Positions 44,255 through 53,544 of a DNA stretch of 64,000 nt are shown in pieces. Source of the stretch: Mesorhizobium sp. C432A (GTDB lineage Bacteria > Pseudomonadota > Alphaproteobacteria > Rhizobiales > Rhizobiaceae); assembly GCF_030323145.1 (NCBI RefSeq), contig NZ_CP100470.1, positions 2,583,001-2,647,000 of the forward strand. Reading direction: 5' to 3'. The notes under the pieces are model-generated. The model made no database searches, was not told where the DNA came from, and worked only from the letters and a program-made list of their open reading frames with translations. Positions within the stretch are counted from its first letter, which is position 1. Each line of letters starts with the position of its first letter. The translations under genes were made by a program, and so were the position numbers.

Positions 44255-44283
44255 CAGACTGAATCGGTTCAATTCAGACTGAA
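44255..44283. promoter_or_regulatory. Direct repeats upstream of MFS gene
   Basis: CAGACTGAA occurs at 44255-44263 and 44275-44283, a spacing of exactly 20 bp or about two helical turns, starting 8 bp before the MFS start codon. Such phasing is typical for a regulator binding one DNA face. No local regulator gene is obvious. Confidence 0.5.
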
Positions 44284-44361
44284 CGAGAAGCCTTGCCGCG
44301 CGCAATGCACATTGCTGCAACGCACCAATGCAGAAAGCGCTGAGCTTGACGCGGAGCTATG

Positions 44362-45753
44362 TCAGGCGAGCGGCTTCAGCTCCTGGGCGATGGTTGGCAA
44401 CAGCTCCGAGACGTTGGGGTGGATATGCACGGCGCGCGCCAGCGTATCGACCGGCGCCTTGGCGTACATCAGGTCGAGCACGCAGTGCACCGCCTCGTCG
44501 CCGCCGGGGCCGAGCACGGAGCAGCCGAGGATTTGCCTGGTGTCGGCATCGACCAGGATCTTCATGAAACCTTGCGTCTCGCCCTTTTCGATGGCGCGGC
44601 CGACGCGGGTCATTGGCCGCTGGCCGACCAGCGCCTTGCGCCCGGATTTCTTCACCGCCGCCTCGGTCATGCCGCAGCGGCCGAGCGGCGGATCGATGTA
44701 GAGCGCATAGGCCTCGATGCGGTCGCTGACCTTGCGCGGATCGTCGTCGAGCAGATTGGCGGCAACGATCTCATAATCGTTGTAGGAGGTGTGGGTGAAG
44801 GCGCCCTTGCCGTTGCAGTCGCCCATTGCCCAAATGCCGGGCACGCTGGTGCGCAGCTGGTCGTCGACGGTGACGAAGCCGCGCAGATCGACCGCGACGC
44901 CGGCCTTATCGAGGCCGAGATCGTCGGTGTTGGGGGTGCGGCCGAGTGCCAGAAGCACATGCGAGCCGACCGCCGGCGGCTTGCCGGATGAGAAGGTCAC
45001 GGCGATCTCCTTGCCCTGTCTGGCAAAGCGGATGTCGTCGGCGCCGACATGGACTTCTATGGCTTCGTTTTCGAGGATCGACAGGATGGCCGCCGACACG
45101 TCCTCGTCCTCGCGGCCGGTCAGGCGCGAACTCTTCTCGATGACGGTGATTTCAGAGCCGAAGCGGCGAAACATCTGCGCGAATTCAAGAGAGATGTAGC
45201 TGCCGCCGACGACGATAAGATGGCGCGGCAAAACATCGAGATCCATCATCGAGGAGTTGGTGAGGTAGTCGACGTCGTTGACGCCCGGCAGGTCGGGCAC
45301 CGAGGCGCGGCCGCCGGTGTTGAGGAAGATCTTTTCGGCGGTCAGAAGGTCGCCGCCGACACGCACGGTGTTGGCGGATTCGAAGCGGGCGTGGCCGCGA
45401 TAAAGCGTGCAGCCCTTCATGCCGGCGATCCACGTCTCCAGATTGCTGCGGGAGTCGTTTGTGACCTTGTCCTTGCGCGCCTTGATCCTCTTGTAGTCCA
45501 CGCCGACAGGGCCTGAGAACGTCACGCCGTAGTCCGCGGCACGCCGCGCCAGATGCGCGGCATAGGCGCTGGCGACCATGGTCTTGGTCGGCATGCAGCC
45601 GGTGTTGACGCAGGTGCCGCCGACCAGCTTGCGCTCGATCAGCGCCACGCTCATGCCGGCTGACGTCAGCCGGCCGGCGAGAGGAGGGCCGGCCTGTCCG
45701 GCGCCGATGATGATGGCGTCGTATGTCTTGGCGTCTGAGGCTTGGGCAGTCAT
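44362..45753 (-). CDS. FAD-dependent pyridine nucleotide-disulfide oxidoreductase (mercuric reductase-like)
   Basis: A 463-residue flavoprotein of the lipoamide dehydrogenase/mercuric reductase superfamily. It has the FAD loop IIIGAGQAGPPLAGRL, redox-active disulfide GGTCVNTGCMPTKT (CxxxxC), the NAD(P) loop IVVGGSYISLEFAQMF, the second FAD motif IWAMGDCNGKGAFTHTSYNDY and the C-terminal active-site HIHPNVSELLPT with the catalytic His. It lacks the N-terminal HMA domain and C-terminal Cys pair of true MerA, and no mer genes are near, so the substrate is another disulfide or electron acceptor. The start codon overlaps the preceding membrane protein's stop by 4 bases. Confidence 0.9.
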   Translation of the reverse strand: MTAQASDAKTYDAIIIGAGQAGPPLAGRLTSAGMSVALIERKLVGGTCVNTGCMPTKTMVASAYAAHLARRAADYGVTFSGPVGVDYKRIKARKDKVTNDSRSNLETWIAGMKGCTLYRGHARFESANTVRVGGDLLTAEKIFLNTGGRASVPDLPGVNDVDYLTNSSMMDLDVLPRHLIVVGGSYISLEFAQMFRRFGSEITVIEKSSRLTGREDEDVSAAILSILENEAIEVHVGADDIRFARQGKEIAVTFSSGKPPAVGSHVLLALGRTPNTDDLGLDKAGVAVDLRGFVTVDDQLRTSVPGIWAMGDCNGKGAFTHTSYNDYEIVAANLLDDDPRKVSDRIEAYALYIDPPLGRCGMTEAAVKKSGRKALVGQRPMTRVGRAIEKGETQGFMKILVDADTRQILGCSVLGPGGDEAVHCVLDLMYAKAPVDTLARAVHIHPNVSELLPTIAQELKPLA

Positions 45754-46211
45754 ACCACCGCCGCCACGATCAGCAGGCCGCCGATGATCGCCACCGCGTC
45801 CTCGATGAGGGCGGCAGGCAAATCCTTGCCGAAGGCGGCGGCCAACCGGCCGCGCGCTTCGCCGCCGCCATAGGTGCCGATGACAGCACCGATGGCGCCG
45901 GCAATCAGGCCGCCAATGGTGGAACCGGCAGTGGCACCGATCACCGCGCCGCTGAAGGCGCCAAGCAGGATGCGGGCGCCGAATTGCTGCGGAACCTTGC
46001 GGCTCGGCGTCGAGGGCAGCTGGTCGGTGACCAGTTCGACGATGGCGAGGACGGTGAAGATACCGACGGCGGCCCAATGGCCCATGAAACTTGCCCAGGT
46101 GCCGGCCACCGGCAGCCAGCCGAGATAGGCGCCCCAGGCGATCGCGCCCGGCGCGGTCATGGCGCGAAGACCGGCAATGACGCCGATCAGAAGTGCAAGC
46201 AAATAGAGCAT
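45750..46211 (-). CDS. DUF4126-like membrane protein
   Basis: A 153-residue hydrophobic protein. It starts MLYLLALLIGVIAGLRAMTAPGAIAWGAYLG and contains the glycine-rich helices GAFSGAVIGATAGSTIGGLIAGAIGAVIGTYGG, a pattern of DUF4126 proteins. There are four or five membrane segments. It lies upstream of and overlaps the flavoprotein gene (ATGA), so the two are coupled; the membrane protein may localise or feed the oxidoreductase, but this is only inferred from the overlap. Confidence 0.82.
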   Translation of the reverse strand: MLYLLALLIGVIAGLRAMTAPGAIAWGAYLGWLPVAGTWASFMGHWAAVGIFTVLAIVELVTDQLPSTPSRKVPQQFGARILLGAFSGAVIGATAGSTIGGLIAGAIGAVIGTYGGGEARGRLAAAFGKDLPAALIEDAVAIIGGLLIVAAVV

Positions 46212-46365
46212 GTCGATCCCCTCGAAAGCAGGCCCGGGACTGGCCCACGAGGGCAAGCTAGCATAGGTCCTACGTTTGACGAGAGTAGGCGATGGTGCTT
46301 CTTCCATCAGCGAGCATTGTACTTTGGTAACCAGTCGAACATGACGAAGGGACGGAGTCGCTGTG

Positions 46366-46923
46366 ATGGCCGGAAGCGAACGCACAAGGATGATTGCAGG
46401 CGAATGGTACACCTGCATCGACGACGAACTGGAGGCGCTGCGGGCGATCGCGCGCGATGCGGTGTTCGAGCATAATACGCTACGGCCCCAGCAACGCGGC
46501 AATATCGGCCCGGCGCTATTGGCGCTGCTCGGCAGCGCGGGCGCAGGCTCCCGCATCGAGGCGCCGTTCCACTGCGCCTACGGTTTCAACATCCATCTCG
46601 GCGACGGCGCCTTCCTCAATGCCGGCTGCACCATCCTCGATACCGCGCCGGTGCGTATCGGCAGGCGGACGCTTCTCGGCCCCAATGTGCAGATCTACTG
46701 CGCCGAGCACCACAAGGAGGCCGCTGGCCGTCAGTCGGGACTGGAGATTGCCAGGCCGGTCACCATCGGCGATGACGCCTGGATCGGCGGCAGCGCCATC
46801 ATCCTCGGCGGCATCAGCATCGGCGATGGCGCCATAGTCGGCGCCGGCGCGGTGGTGACGCGCGACGTCCCTGACAACACCACGGTGGTCGGCAATCCGG
46901 CGCGGGCGGTCAAGCGGGGCTGA
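46366..46923 (+). CDS. Maltose O-acetyltransferase/NodL-like acetyltransferase
   Basis: A 185-residue left-handed beta-helix acetyltransferase. The N-terminal Maa-type segment ERTRMIAGEWYTCIDDELEALRAIARD is followed by hexapeptide repeats, the active-site His in AEHHKEAAGRQSG, and the coil IGDDAWIGGSAIILGGISIGDGAIVGAGAVVTRDVPDNTTVVGNPARAVK (split). It transfers acetyl from acetyl-CoA to a sugar hydroxyl. NodL, which O-acetylates Nod factor, belongs here, but no nod genes are present, so a general sugar acetyltransferase is likelier. The ATG at 46366 is used; a GTG is one codon upstream. Confidence 0.92.
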   Translation: MAGSERTRMIAGEWYTCIDDELEALRAIARDAVFEHNTLRPQQRGNIGPALLALLGSAGAGSRIEAPFHCAYGFNIHLGDGAFLNAGCTILDTAPVRIGRRTLLGPNVQIYCAEHHKEAAGRQSGLEIARPVTIGDDAWIGGSAIILGGISIGDGAIVGAGAVVTRDVPDNTTVVGNPARAVKRG

Positions 46924-46938
46924 ACTCGTCGTGGGCGG

Positions 46939-47934
46939 TCAGTATGAAGCCGTGCGTGCCATGCGCTCGTCCGGACCGGCTCGTCGCGAGAATTCACGCC
47001 GGTATTGGGCCGGTGACGTCTTGAGCCGTGCGGCGAAATGCTGGCGCAGCGAGGTGGCGCTGCCGAAGCCGGCTTCGAAGGCCACCATGTCCATCGATTT
47101 TTCCGTCGCCTCCAGCAGCCGTTGCGCCAGTTCGATGCGTTGGCCGGCCAACCATTCGCCAAAGCTGGTGCCGATCGATTTCTGGAAACGGCGGGTGAAA
47201 GTGCGCCGGGTCAGGCCCGCGGCCTCCGCGACGCGGTCGAGGTTGTGCGTTTGTCCGAGCGTTGCCCGCACCGTGTCGAGCGCCAGGGTGAAGCGGTCGG
47301 TGGCCGGGGTTTTCGCCAGCGGGCGCTCGATGAACTGCGCTTGCCCACCCTGCCGGTGCGGCGACAGCACGATGTGCCTGGCCAGCCGCAGCGCTACCTC
47401 TGCGCCATAGCGGGCGCGCACAATGTGCAGGCAGCAATCGAGCCCGGCGGCGACGCCGGCCGAGGTGACGATGTCACCGTCGTCGACATAGAGCACGTCG
47501 GCGTCGACTTCGATGTCCGGGTATAATGTTTGCAGCCGGTCGGTGGAGGCCCAATGTGTCGTCGCACGCCGGCCCGCAAGCAGCCCGGCGGCGGCAATGG
47601 CGAAGGTGCCGAGACAGAGGCCGACGATCACCGCACCGCGCCGGTGCGCGTGGGTGAGCGCTGCCAGGAGCGGCGGCGGAATTGGGGCCTCGAGATCCTT
47701 CCAGCTCGGAATGATGACGATGTCGGCATCGTCGAATGCGGAAAGGCCATACGGCACCGCGATGGTCAGCCCGGCATCGGTGTGGATCGCTCCATCGTCG
47801 AGTGCGCAGACGCGAAAGTCGAAACGCGGCAGGCCAAGCTTGGTGCGGTCGGTGCCGAACACCACGCACGGCACGGAGAGGTGGAACGGGCTGATGCCGT
47901 CAAAGGCGAGAACGGCAATGATCGGATCGGTCAT
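46939..47934 (-). CDS. GlxA-type AraC family transcriptional regulator
   Basis: A 331-residue regulator with an N-terminal DJ-1/PfpI-like domain (VGLCLGTFAIAAAGLLAGRRATTHW, with Cys at the nucleophile elbow) and a C-terminal AraC pair of helix-turn-helix motifs (NLDRVAEAAGLTRRTFTRRFQKSIG and KSMDMVAFEAGFGSATSLRQHFAARLKTSPAQYRREF, split). Such regulators sense small nitrogenous molecules, for example GbdR/ArgR/CdhR types. It is divergent from an isochorismatase-like hydrolase, the probable target. The CDS ends 15 bp from the end of the convergent acetyltransferase gene. Confidence 0.92.
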   Translation of the reverse strand: MTDPIIAVLAFDGISPFHLSVPCVVFGTDRTKLGLPRFDFRVCALDDGAIHTDAGLTIAVPYGLSAFDDADIVIIPSWKDLEAPIPPPLLAALTHAHRRGAVIVGLCLGTFAIAAAGLLAGRRATTHWASTDRLQTLYPDIEVDADVLYVDDGDIVTSAGVAAGLDCCLHIVRARYGAEVALRLARHIVLSPHRQGGQAQFIERPLAKTPATDRFTLALDTVRATLGQTHNLDRVAEAAGLTRRTFTRRFQKSIGTSFGEWLAGQRIELAQRLLEATEKSMDMVAFEAGFGSATSLRQHFAARLKTSPAQYRREFSRRAGPDERMARTASY

Positions 47935-48061
47935 GCGTGTTTCCAGCAAGCGAAAAGCGAATTGTCCTAATTCTTTCGAATGATGTCAATCGGGCCACTT
48001 TTGGCAGTCGGGCGATCCGCCTATTTTCGACCTATCCCATTCAAGCCCGAAGGAGAACACC

Positions 48062-48700
48062 ATGTCCGCCAATATCACGCCGCGCCGCGCGCTCATCGTC
48101 ATCGATGTCCAGAACGATTATGATGGCGGCAACCTCGCCATCCAGTATCCGCCGTTCCGCGACAGCGTCGTCAATGTCGCGCGCGCCATGGATGCCGCCG
48201 CTGCAGCCGGCGTGAAGGTGGTGGTCGTCAAGCAGATGGCGCCCGAGACCTCGCCAGTCTTCGCCAAGGGCAGCCATGGCGGCGAACTGCATCCCGAGAT
48301 CGCCCGGCGAAGCCGCGACCACTATGTCGAGAAGTCACTGCCTAGCGCCTTTGCCGGCACCGACCTCGAGGCGTGGCTGCGCGCCAATACCATCGATACG
48401 ATAACGGTGATCGGCTACATGACGCATAATTGCGACCTGTCGACCATCATCCACGCTGCGCATGTCGGCTTTGCGGTCGAGTTCCTGTCCGACGCCACCG
48501 GTTCGCTGCCTTACGCCAACAGCGCCGGCTACGCCTCGGCCGAGGAGATCCACCGCGTGGTGTCCATCATCCTGCAGTCGCGCTTTGCGGCCGTGCTCAA
48601 GACCGCCGAATGGATCGATTGCCTGAAGACCGGTGCTTTGCCCGAACGCGACACGCCTTATGCGTCCAACCAGCGCGCGCTGGCGCGCAACGCTGCATAG
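48062..48700 (+). CDS. Isochorismatase-like cysteine hydrolase
   Basis: A 212-residue protein of the isochorismatase superfamily. The catalytic triad is visible: Asp in VIDVQNDY, Lys in SLPSAFAGTDLEAWL region preceded by VEKS, and Cys in VIGYMTHNCDLSTIIHA, where the cis-peptide precedes the Thr. It is likely an amidase or nicotinamidase-like hydrolase rather than a true isochorismatase because no siderophore genes are near. The divergent GlxA-type regulator probably controls it. A strong terminator follows. Confidence 0.9.
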   Translation: MSANITPRRALIVIDVQNDYDGGNLAIQYPPFRDSVVNVARAMDAAAAAGVKVVVVKQMAPETSPVFAKGSHGGELHPEIARRSRDHYVEKSLPSAFAGTDLEAWLRANTIDTITVIGYMTHNCDLSTIIHAAHVGFAVEFLSDATGSLPYANSAGYASAEEIHRVVSIILQSRFAAVLKTAEWIDCLKTGALPERDTPYASNQRALARNAA

Positions 48701-48722
48701 GCAATCTGCGCCCGAAAAGCAA

Positions 48723-48745
48723 AAGGGCGGCCAGTGGCCGCCCTT
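48723..48745. terminator. Bidirectional terminator
   Basis: AAGGGCGGCCA and TGGCCGCCCTT form an 11-bp perfect stem with a one-base centre (in practice a small loop), between the end of the isochorismatase-like gene and the end of fhs on the other strand. A/T-rich flanks are present on the left. Confidence 0.8.
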
Positions 48746-48773
48746 CTTGGATCTCGCAACGATCTCGAAATTT

Positions 48774-50453
48774 TCAGAACAGGCCTTCGATCTGGCCGGC
48801 CTCGTTGAGGAAGATCTTTTCCGAGGACGGCGCCTTGGGCAGGCCGGGCATGGTCATGACCTCACCGCAGATGACGACGACGAAGCCGGCGCCCGCCGAA
48901 AGCCTGACCTCGCGTACCGGCACGGTGTGCCCGGTCGGCGCGCCGCGCAGGTTCGGGTCGGTCGAGAAGGAATATTGGGTCTTGGCCATGCAGACCGGCA
49001 GGTGCCCGTAGCCGGCCTGCTCCCAGGCATGCAGCTGGTCGCGCACCGACTTGTCGGCGATCGCCTCGTCGCCGCGATAGATGCGCTGGACGATGGTGTT
49101 GATCTTCTCGAACAGCGGCATTGCGTCGGGATAGAGCGGCGCGAACTGCGAGGCGCCGGATTCGGCGATCTCGACGACCTTGCGCGCCAACTCCTCAATG
49201 CCGGCAGAGCCATTGGCCCAATGCTTGCACAGGATCGCCTCGGCGCCGAGCGAGGCGACGAAATCCTTCATCGCCTGGATTTCCACCTCGGTATCGGTGG
49301 TGAAATGATTGATCGCCACGATCGCAGGCACGCCGAACTGTTTCACATTCTCGATGTGGCGGCCCAGATTGAGGCAGCCCTTCTTGACTGCCTCGATGTT
49401 TTCCTTGCCGAGGTCTTCCTTCTTGACGCCGCCATTCATCTTCATGGCGCGCACGGTGGCGACGATGACGGCAGCCGCCGGCTTCAAACCCGCCTTGCGG
49501 CACTTGATGTCGAAGAATTTTTCGGCTCCGAGGTCGGCGCCGAAGCCGGCTTCGGTGACGACGTAGTCGGCGAGCTTCAGCGCCGTGGTGGTGGCGACCA
49601 CCGAGTTGCAGCCATGGGCGATGTTGGCGAACGGACCGCCATGGACGAAGGCAGGGTTGTTTTCCAGCGTCTGCACCAGGTTTGGCTGCATGGCGTCCTT
49701 CAGCAGCACCGCCATGGCGCCGTCGGCCTTGAGGTCGCGGGCATAGACCGGCGTCTTGTCGCGGCGGTAGGCGACGATGATGTCGCCAAGGCGCTTTTCC
49801 AGATCCTTGAGGTCGGTGGAAAGGCACAGGATAGCCATGACTTCCGAGGCGACGGTGATGTCGAAGCCGGCCTCGCGCGGATAACCGTTGGCGACGCCGC
49901 CGAGCGAGCAGATGATTTCGCGCAGCGCCCGGTCGTTCATGTCCATGACGCGGCGCCAGGCGACGCGGCGGGTGTCGATGCCGAGCTCATTGCCCCAGTA
50001 GATGTGGTTGTCGATCAGCGCTGACAGAAGGTTGTGCGCCGTGGTGATGGCGTGGAAGTCGCCGGTGAAGTGGAGGTTCATGTCCTCCATCGGCACGACC
50101 TGCGCGTAGCCGCCGCCGGCAGCACCGCCCTTGACGCCGAAATTCGGGCCGAGCGAAGCCTCGCGGATGCAGACGATCGCCTTCTTGCCGATGCGGTTCA
50201 GACCGTCACCAAGGCCGACGGTGGTGGTCGTCTTGCCTTCGCCGGCCGGCGTCGGGTTGATGGCGGTGACGAGGATCAGCTTGCCGTCCTTGTTGCCCTT
50301 CACCGATTTGATGAATTCGGCCGAAATCTTCGCCTTGTCGTGGCCGTAGGGCAAAAGGTGCTCGGTCGGGATGCCGATCTTGGCGCCGATCTCCTGGATC
50401 TGCTTTTTCTTGGCGCCGCGCGCGATCTCGATGTCGGACTTCACTTCGGCCAT
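48774..50453 (-). CDS. fhs: Formate--tetrahydrofolate ligase
   Basis: A 559-residue enzyme that forms 10-formyl-tetrahydrofolate from formate, THF and ATP. Full-length hallmarks are the P-loop [19 protein letters not shown] (residues about 70-88), [40 protein letters not shown] (split), [15 protein letters not shown] and the C-terminal [21 protein letters not shown]. It supplies one-carbon units for purines and for formate assimilation; folD is not nearby. A promoter with -35 TTGACG and -10 TTAGAA lies 82 bp upstream. Confidence 0.98.
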   Translation of the reverse strand: MAEVKSDIEIARGAKKKQIQEIGAKIGIPTEHLLPYGHDKAKISAEFIKSVKGNKDGKLILVTAINPTPAGEGKTTTTVGLGDGLNRIGKKAIVCIREASLGPNFGVKGGAAGGGYAQVVPMEDMNLHFTGDFHAITTAHNLLSALIDNHIYWGNELGIDTRRVAWRRVMDMNDRALREIICSLGGVANGYPREAGFDITVASEVMAILCLSTDLKDLEKRLGDIIVAYRRDKTPVYARDLKADGAMAVLLKDAMQPNLVQTLENNPAFVHGGPFANIAHGCNSVVATTTALKLADYVVTEAGFGADLGAEKFFDIKCRKAGLKPAAAVIVATVRAMKMNGGVKKEDLGKENIEAVKKGCLNLGRHIENVKQFGVPAIVAINHFTTDTEVEIQAMKDFVASLGAEAILCKHWANGSAGIEELARKVVEIAESGASQFAPLYPDAMPLFEKINTIVQRIYRGDEAIADKSVRDQLHAWEQAGYGHLPVCMAKTQYSFSTDPNLRGAPTGHTVPVREVRLSAGAGFVVVICGEVMTMPGLPKAPSSEKIFLNEAGQIEGLF

Positions 50454-50765
50454 GACGGCTTTCCTTCGGATTGGACGGTGGAGGGGACGGGTTTGATCTC
50501 ACTCGCAGGCATGTTGAACCCGGGCGCGGGCATGTTCTAACCCTGTCGCTCCCGCGGCGTCAACTTGCATGCAACTATGTTTCCTATGAAGAAAGTGTCT
50601 CCGCGGCCGGCCGACCTGTCGCCGGTTCTTCCTGGCTCCGTTGCCGCGCCGTATAGAAGCCAGAGGACGCGACGTTCCGCCGTCTCAAAACAGCCGCCCA
50701 ATGCACGGAATGCGACAGAGGCGACGGCGCAAATTCGCCATCGCTCGCCGGGAAAGCTGTAGACG
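50454..50765. other. Intergenic region between DUF2333 gene and fhs
   Basis: A 312-base gap that contains the fhs promoter (50535-50563). The remainder has no open frame with family similarity. It must also hold the end of the upstream five-gene transcript; I see no classical hairpin with a T tract, so the operon may end by Rho or run into fhs. Confidence 0.5.
50535..50563 (-). promoter_or_regulatory. Predicted fhs promoter
   Basis: TTGACG (50558-50563) and TTAGAA (50535-50540) with 17-base spacing on the minus strand, a good match to the housekeeping sigma consensus, 82 bp before the fhs ATG. Confidence 0.6.
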
Positions 50766-51890
50766 CTACTGAGTCAGGACGTTGCTGATCTCGACCATGT
50801 TGGAGCGCACGCGAAGCACGTAGAAACCCATCGTCGTCAGGTGCGTCGGCATGATCCAGCCATCCTCGCGGCCATTGGCGATGATGAAGGGCTGGATGCG
50901 CAGCGCCGAGACGAATTGCGCATCCATCGTGTCCCACAGATTGCCGAGATGCTTTTCCTTGATGACGTCCTCGAAGTCGGCCTGGGCGCCTTTCATCAGG
51001 CCGTAATAGGCATAGAGCTGGCCATAGGCGAACCAGAAGCGGTCATCGGCGCGGAAGTCGAACCAACCATTGTTGTGGTTTTCGGCGCGCTCCTTGAGGA
51101 TCGCGGAGGTGGAACCGATGTCGGAGGAGATGCGGTCGATATACTGCTTCAGATTGTCGGCGCGGGCATCGAACGTCGCCTGGCAGATGCCGAGGCGGGC
51201 GTTGAAGGAGCGCAGCTTGGTGACGGCATCGCGATAATAGCTCGGCGTCGGCGTCTTGGGGCCGAACGGGTTGATGCCGAAATACCAGGTCTCCTCGTCG
51301 AACTGCAGATTGCCGCGCGCATCCTGCAGATCGCCGTCGATCTGCGATGTGGTGCGAACACGGCCGAGATTGTCGGCAAGCTCGGTGGCGGTACGCCGCA
51401 CCGCCTGGTTGATGCCGCGCTGGAACGAGGCCTTGTTGTCCATGAACGGCGTGTTGTCCCAGTCGATGCCGAACAGGCCGAGTTTGTAGAGGATCATCGA
51501 CGAGATCCAGGCATTCTGGTTGACGTTGAAGTCCGTCAGGTCGGCCGCCACCTGGGCGATGCCCGAATTGCCGCAGGTCTTGGCGGTGTCGGTGCCGGCG
51601 CCGGCGGCGACCTGTTCGCCGGCGGAAATGTTGCGGTTCTCGAAGGTGTATTTGTCGACGTAGTTGGGATCGAACTTGTTCCACCACTGGGTGGCGTAGA
51701 AGAAATTGGCGTAGAGGCCGATCAATACCAGAAGCGCGAGGCCGACCACAGCCTTCAGGATCCAGCCGCGCTGCGTATACCAGCGCCCAGCCCAGAGGAA
51801 CGGCCACAGGATCGCGCCGATGACGAGGCCGATGCCGCGGCCGATCCATTGGAAGATGCGGGTGAAGAAATTCACGATCGGATCAAGCAT
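50766..51890 (-). CDS. DUF2333 family membrane-anchored protein (gene 5 of unknown operon)
   Basis: A 374-residue protein. The N-terminus has an amphipathic stretch and one transmembrane segment (WILKAVVGLALLVLIGLYANFFY, residues about 42-64). The remainder is a large domain with KFDPNYVDKYTFENRN, LTDFNVNQNAWISSMILYKLG, DNTPFMDNKASFQRGINQAVRR and FWFAYGQLYAYYGLMKGAQADFEDVI, matching DUF2333. The positive-inside pattern places that domain outside the membrane, in the periplasm. It is the last gene of the five-gene set, 16 bp after the DUF6638-like gene. No biochemical role is known to me. Confidence 0.8.
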   Translation of the reverse strand: MLDPIVNFFTRIFQWIGRGIGLVIGAILWPFLWAGRWYTQRGWILKAVVGLALLVLIGLYANFFYATQWWNKFDPNYVDKYTFENRNISAGEQVAAGAGTDTAKTCGNSGIAQVAADLTDFNVNQNAWISSMILYKLGLFGIDWDNTPFMDNKASFQRGINQAVRRTATELADNLGRVRTTSQIDGDLQDARGNLQFDEETWYFGINPFGPKTPTPSYYRDAVTKLRSFNARLGICQATFDARADNLKQYIDRISSDIGSTSAILKERAENHNNGWFDFRADDRFWFAYGQLYAYYGLMKGAQADFEDVIKEKHLGNLWDTMDAQFVSALRIQPFIIANGREDGWIMPTHLTTMGFYVLRVRSNMVEISNVLTQ

Positions 51891-51906
51891 GGCTCTCGTT
51901 CACCCC

Positions 51907-53211
51907 TCAGTCAGTCAGGCCGTAAAGGCGCGTGCGAAACGCCACTTTGTCTTTCAAATATGTGGTTTTCAGAACGTCCACAACATGCGACCGCCAGGCG
52001 TCGCTGTAGCCGTCATAGTCCTTGTAGAAGCCCGGCTTGTTGAAGACGTAACGCGAGACAAAGTCCTGCGGCACGAAATCCGAGATCAGCTGGTTGGTCA
52101 GCCAGGCGTCGGGATGGTCGGGCTTGCCACGCACGACCAGGAAGCGCTGTTGCGGAAACACATCCTCGATCTTGAGATGGCCGAGCTGGGCGATCTCACG
52201 CTTGGCGGCGTTGAGAAAGGGGAAATTGCCGTCCTTGGTGATCAGATCGGCATGGCCATGGATCCAGGTCTGCAGCCAGACCTTGTCGACCTCGGTCAAA
52301 TTGCGGTTCGGCTCTGTGTCGCGGATGAGAGAGCGCACCACCATCTCGGCGCGATGCTCGAGATAGCCCGAGCTTTCGACCCATGACGCGCGCGGCAATT
52401 CGATGCGGCCGGTGCTGGCCAGGAACTTGAACACCTTGTCGGCATCGTTGATCGAGAGATAGCTGACCTGCCAGGGCCGCGAACGGCGAAAGCCGGGGGC
52501 GGCCGGGTCGCCGATGACGGTGGTCATATCAGGATCGACGAAGACGTAGACGCCGCCGAAATGGCTGGTCCAGTAGGCGTTGTGGCGGAAGATCACCTGG
52601 TCGGGCACCAGCGCATTCTCACGGATATCGCCGCAGACCTTCGCCAGCTCCACCATACGGCTCAGCATGGTGTTGTCGCGCCAGGCATCGGGCTCCTGCT
52701 TCAGCCGGTCGACCAGCTTGCCGAGTTCGGCGGCCTTGCCCAGCACGTCCTCGGCCGAAAGCACCCGGAACTCGACCTGGCTGATCGACAGCAGATCCTC
52801 GATGTCGTTGACCAGGGGAACGGAATCCTCGATCTCGCCGTAGATGACATCCTTGATGGTCAGCGCATCGATGGCGCGCTGGTTCTTGGACATGAACTCG
52901 AACATCAGCTGCGAGGTGTTGGAAAAGGCGGTGTGCACCACCGGCAGATCGATCTGCGAAGGCGTCAGGATGATGAAGCGGCGGTTGACCTCATTGGGGT
53001 CGAGATAATCGTAATCGCCGCATTCCTCGGCCACTTCGGGCGAGAAGCCGGTGCGGTCGATCTGGAAGCTCTTCAGCTTGGTGGGCTTGAGGCCGAAGGC
53101 AACAAGCGCCTTGTTGTAGCGCTGGATGAGGTGCGACTCGTCGACGGTGAGCAAGCGGCCGTAGATCAGCTCATTGTCGCGGAGAAGGTCGGGTTTTTTG
53201 GCGTGGCTCAT
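51907..53211 (-). CDS. DUF6638-like soluble protein (gene 4 of unknown operon)
   Basis: A 434-residue soluble protein starting MSHAKKPDLLRDNELIYGRLLTVDESHLIQRYNKAL. It has no membrane segment or obvious catalytic motif. The segments IDRTGFSPEVAEECGDYDYLDPNEVNRRFIIL and YWTSHFGGVYVFVDPD fit what I remember of DUF6638, though this cannot be checked here. It is separated from the AAA+ gene by 333 bp carrying two inverted repeats, and from the DUF2333 gene by 16 bp. Function unknown; partnership with the ATPase is inferred from gene order. Confidence 0.7.
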   Translation of the reverse strand: MSHAKKPDLLRDNELIYGRLLTVDESHLIQRYNKALVAFGLKPTKLKSFQIDRTGFSPEVAEECGDYDYLDPNEVNRRFIILTPSQIDLPVVHTAFSNTSQLMFEFMSKNQRAIDALTIKDVIYGEIEDSVPLVNDIEDLLSISQVEFRVLSAEDVLGKAAELGKLVDRLKQEPDAWRDNTMLSRMVELAKVCGDIRENALVPDQVIFRHNAYWTSHFGGVYVFVDPDMTTVIGDPAAPGFRRSRPWQVSYLSINDADKVFKFLASTGRIELPRASWVESSGYLEHRAEMVVRSLIRDTEPNRNLTEVDKVWLQTWIHGHADLITKDGNFPFLNAAKREIAQLGHLKIEDVFPQQRFLVVRGKPDHPDAWLTNQLISDFVPQDFVSRYVFNKPGFYKDYDGYSDAWRSHVVDVLKTTYLKDKVAFRTRLYGLTD

Positions 53212-53544
53212 GCAGAACGTTCCGAGCGGCGTTGCCTGTTGTGGCGAAGCGCCAACGCTGACGCCTCCCTCTCCCCGTTCTTCACGGGGAGAGGGTAAGG
53301 GTGAGGGGCAGCGCTAGCATTCAAGGACATGTCTCCCCATGGCCTTTGGCGTCAATAAATCGAAGATCATTGGTCCGGATGTCCCGATCGAGGCGCTGTT
53401 CGATAGCTGCCAGTAGGGTCGGAGCGATCTCTGGTCCACGCATGCGCCGCCCCTCACCCTTGCCCTCGCCGCGTGAAGGACGGGGAGAGGGGGGCGTCAG
53501 CGTTAGCGCCAAGCCTTTCAGCACCCGCGGGCAGCGAAGGAAGT
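53212..53544. repeat. Pair of inverted REP-like repeats inside the operon
   Basis: A repeat of about 67 bp at 53250-53316 recurs in reverse complement at 53442-53509, with only a few mismatches. Each copy contains CTCTCCCCGT and ACGGGGAGAG arms that form their own hairpin and a GTGAGGGGC tail. The 125 bp between the copies show no gene that I trust, although the minus strand stays open from 53548 to 53321. Such elements are abundant between genes in Mesorhizobium and relatives. The large hairpin could stabilise or attenuate the operon mRNA. Confidence 0.75.

Noticed and set aside
44362..45753. merA mercuric reductase
   Set aside because: No HMA domain, no C-terminal vicinal cysteines and no mer operon; only the superfamily is supported.
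46366..46923. nodL and hence a symbiosis region
   Set aside because: The fold is NodL-like, but no nod box, nod or nif/fix gene is near and base composition is like the surroundings, so it is called only a Maa/NodL-like acetyltransferase.
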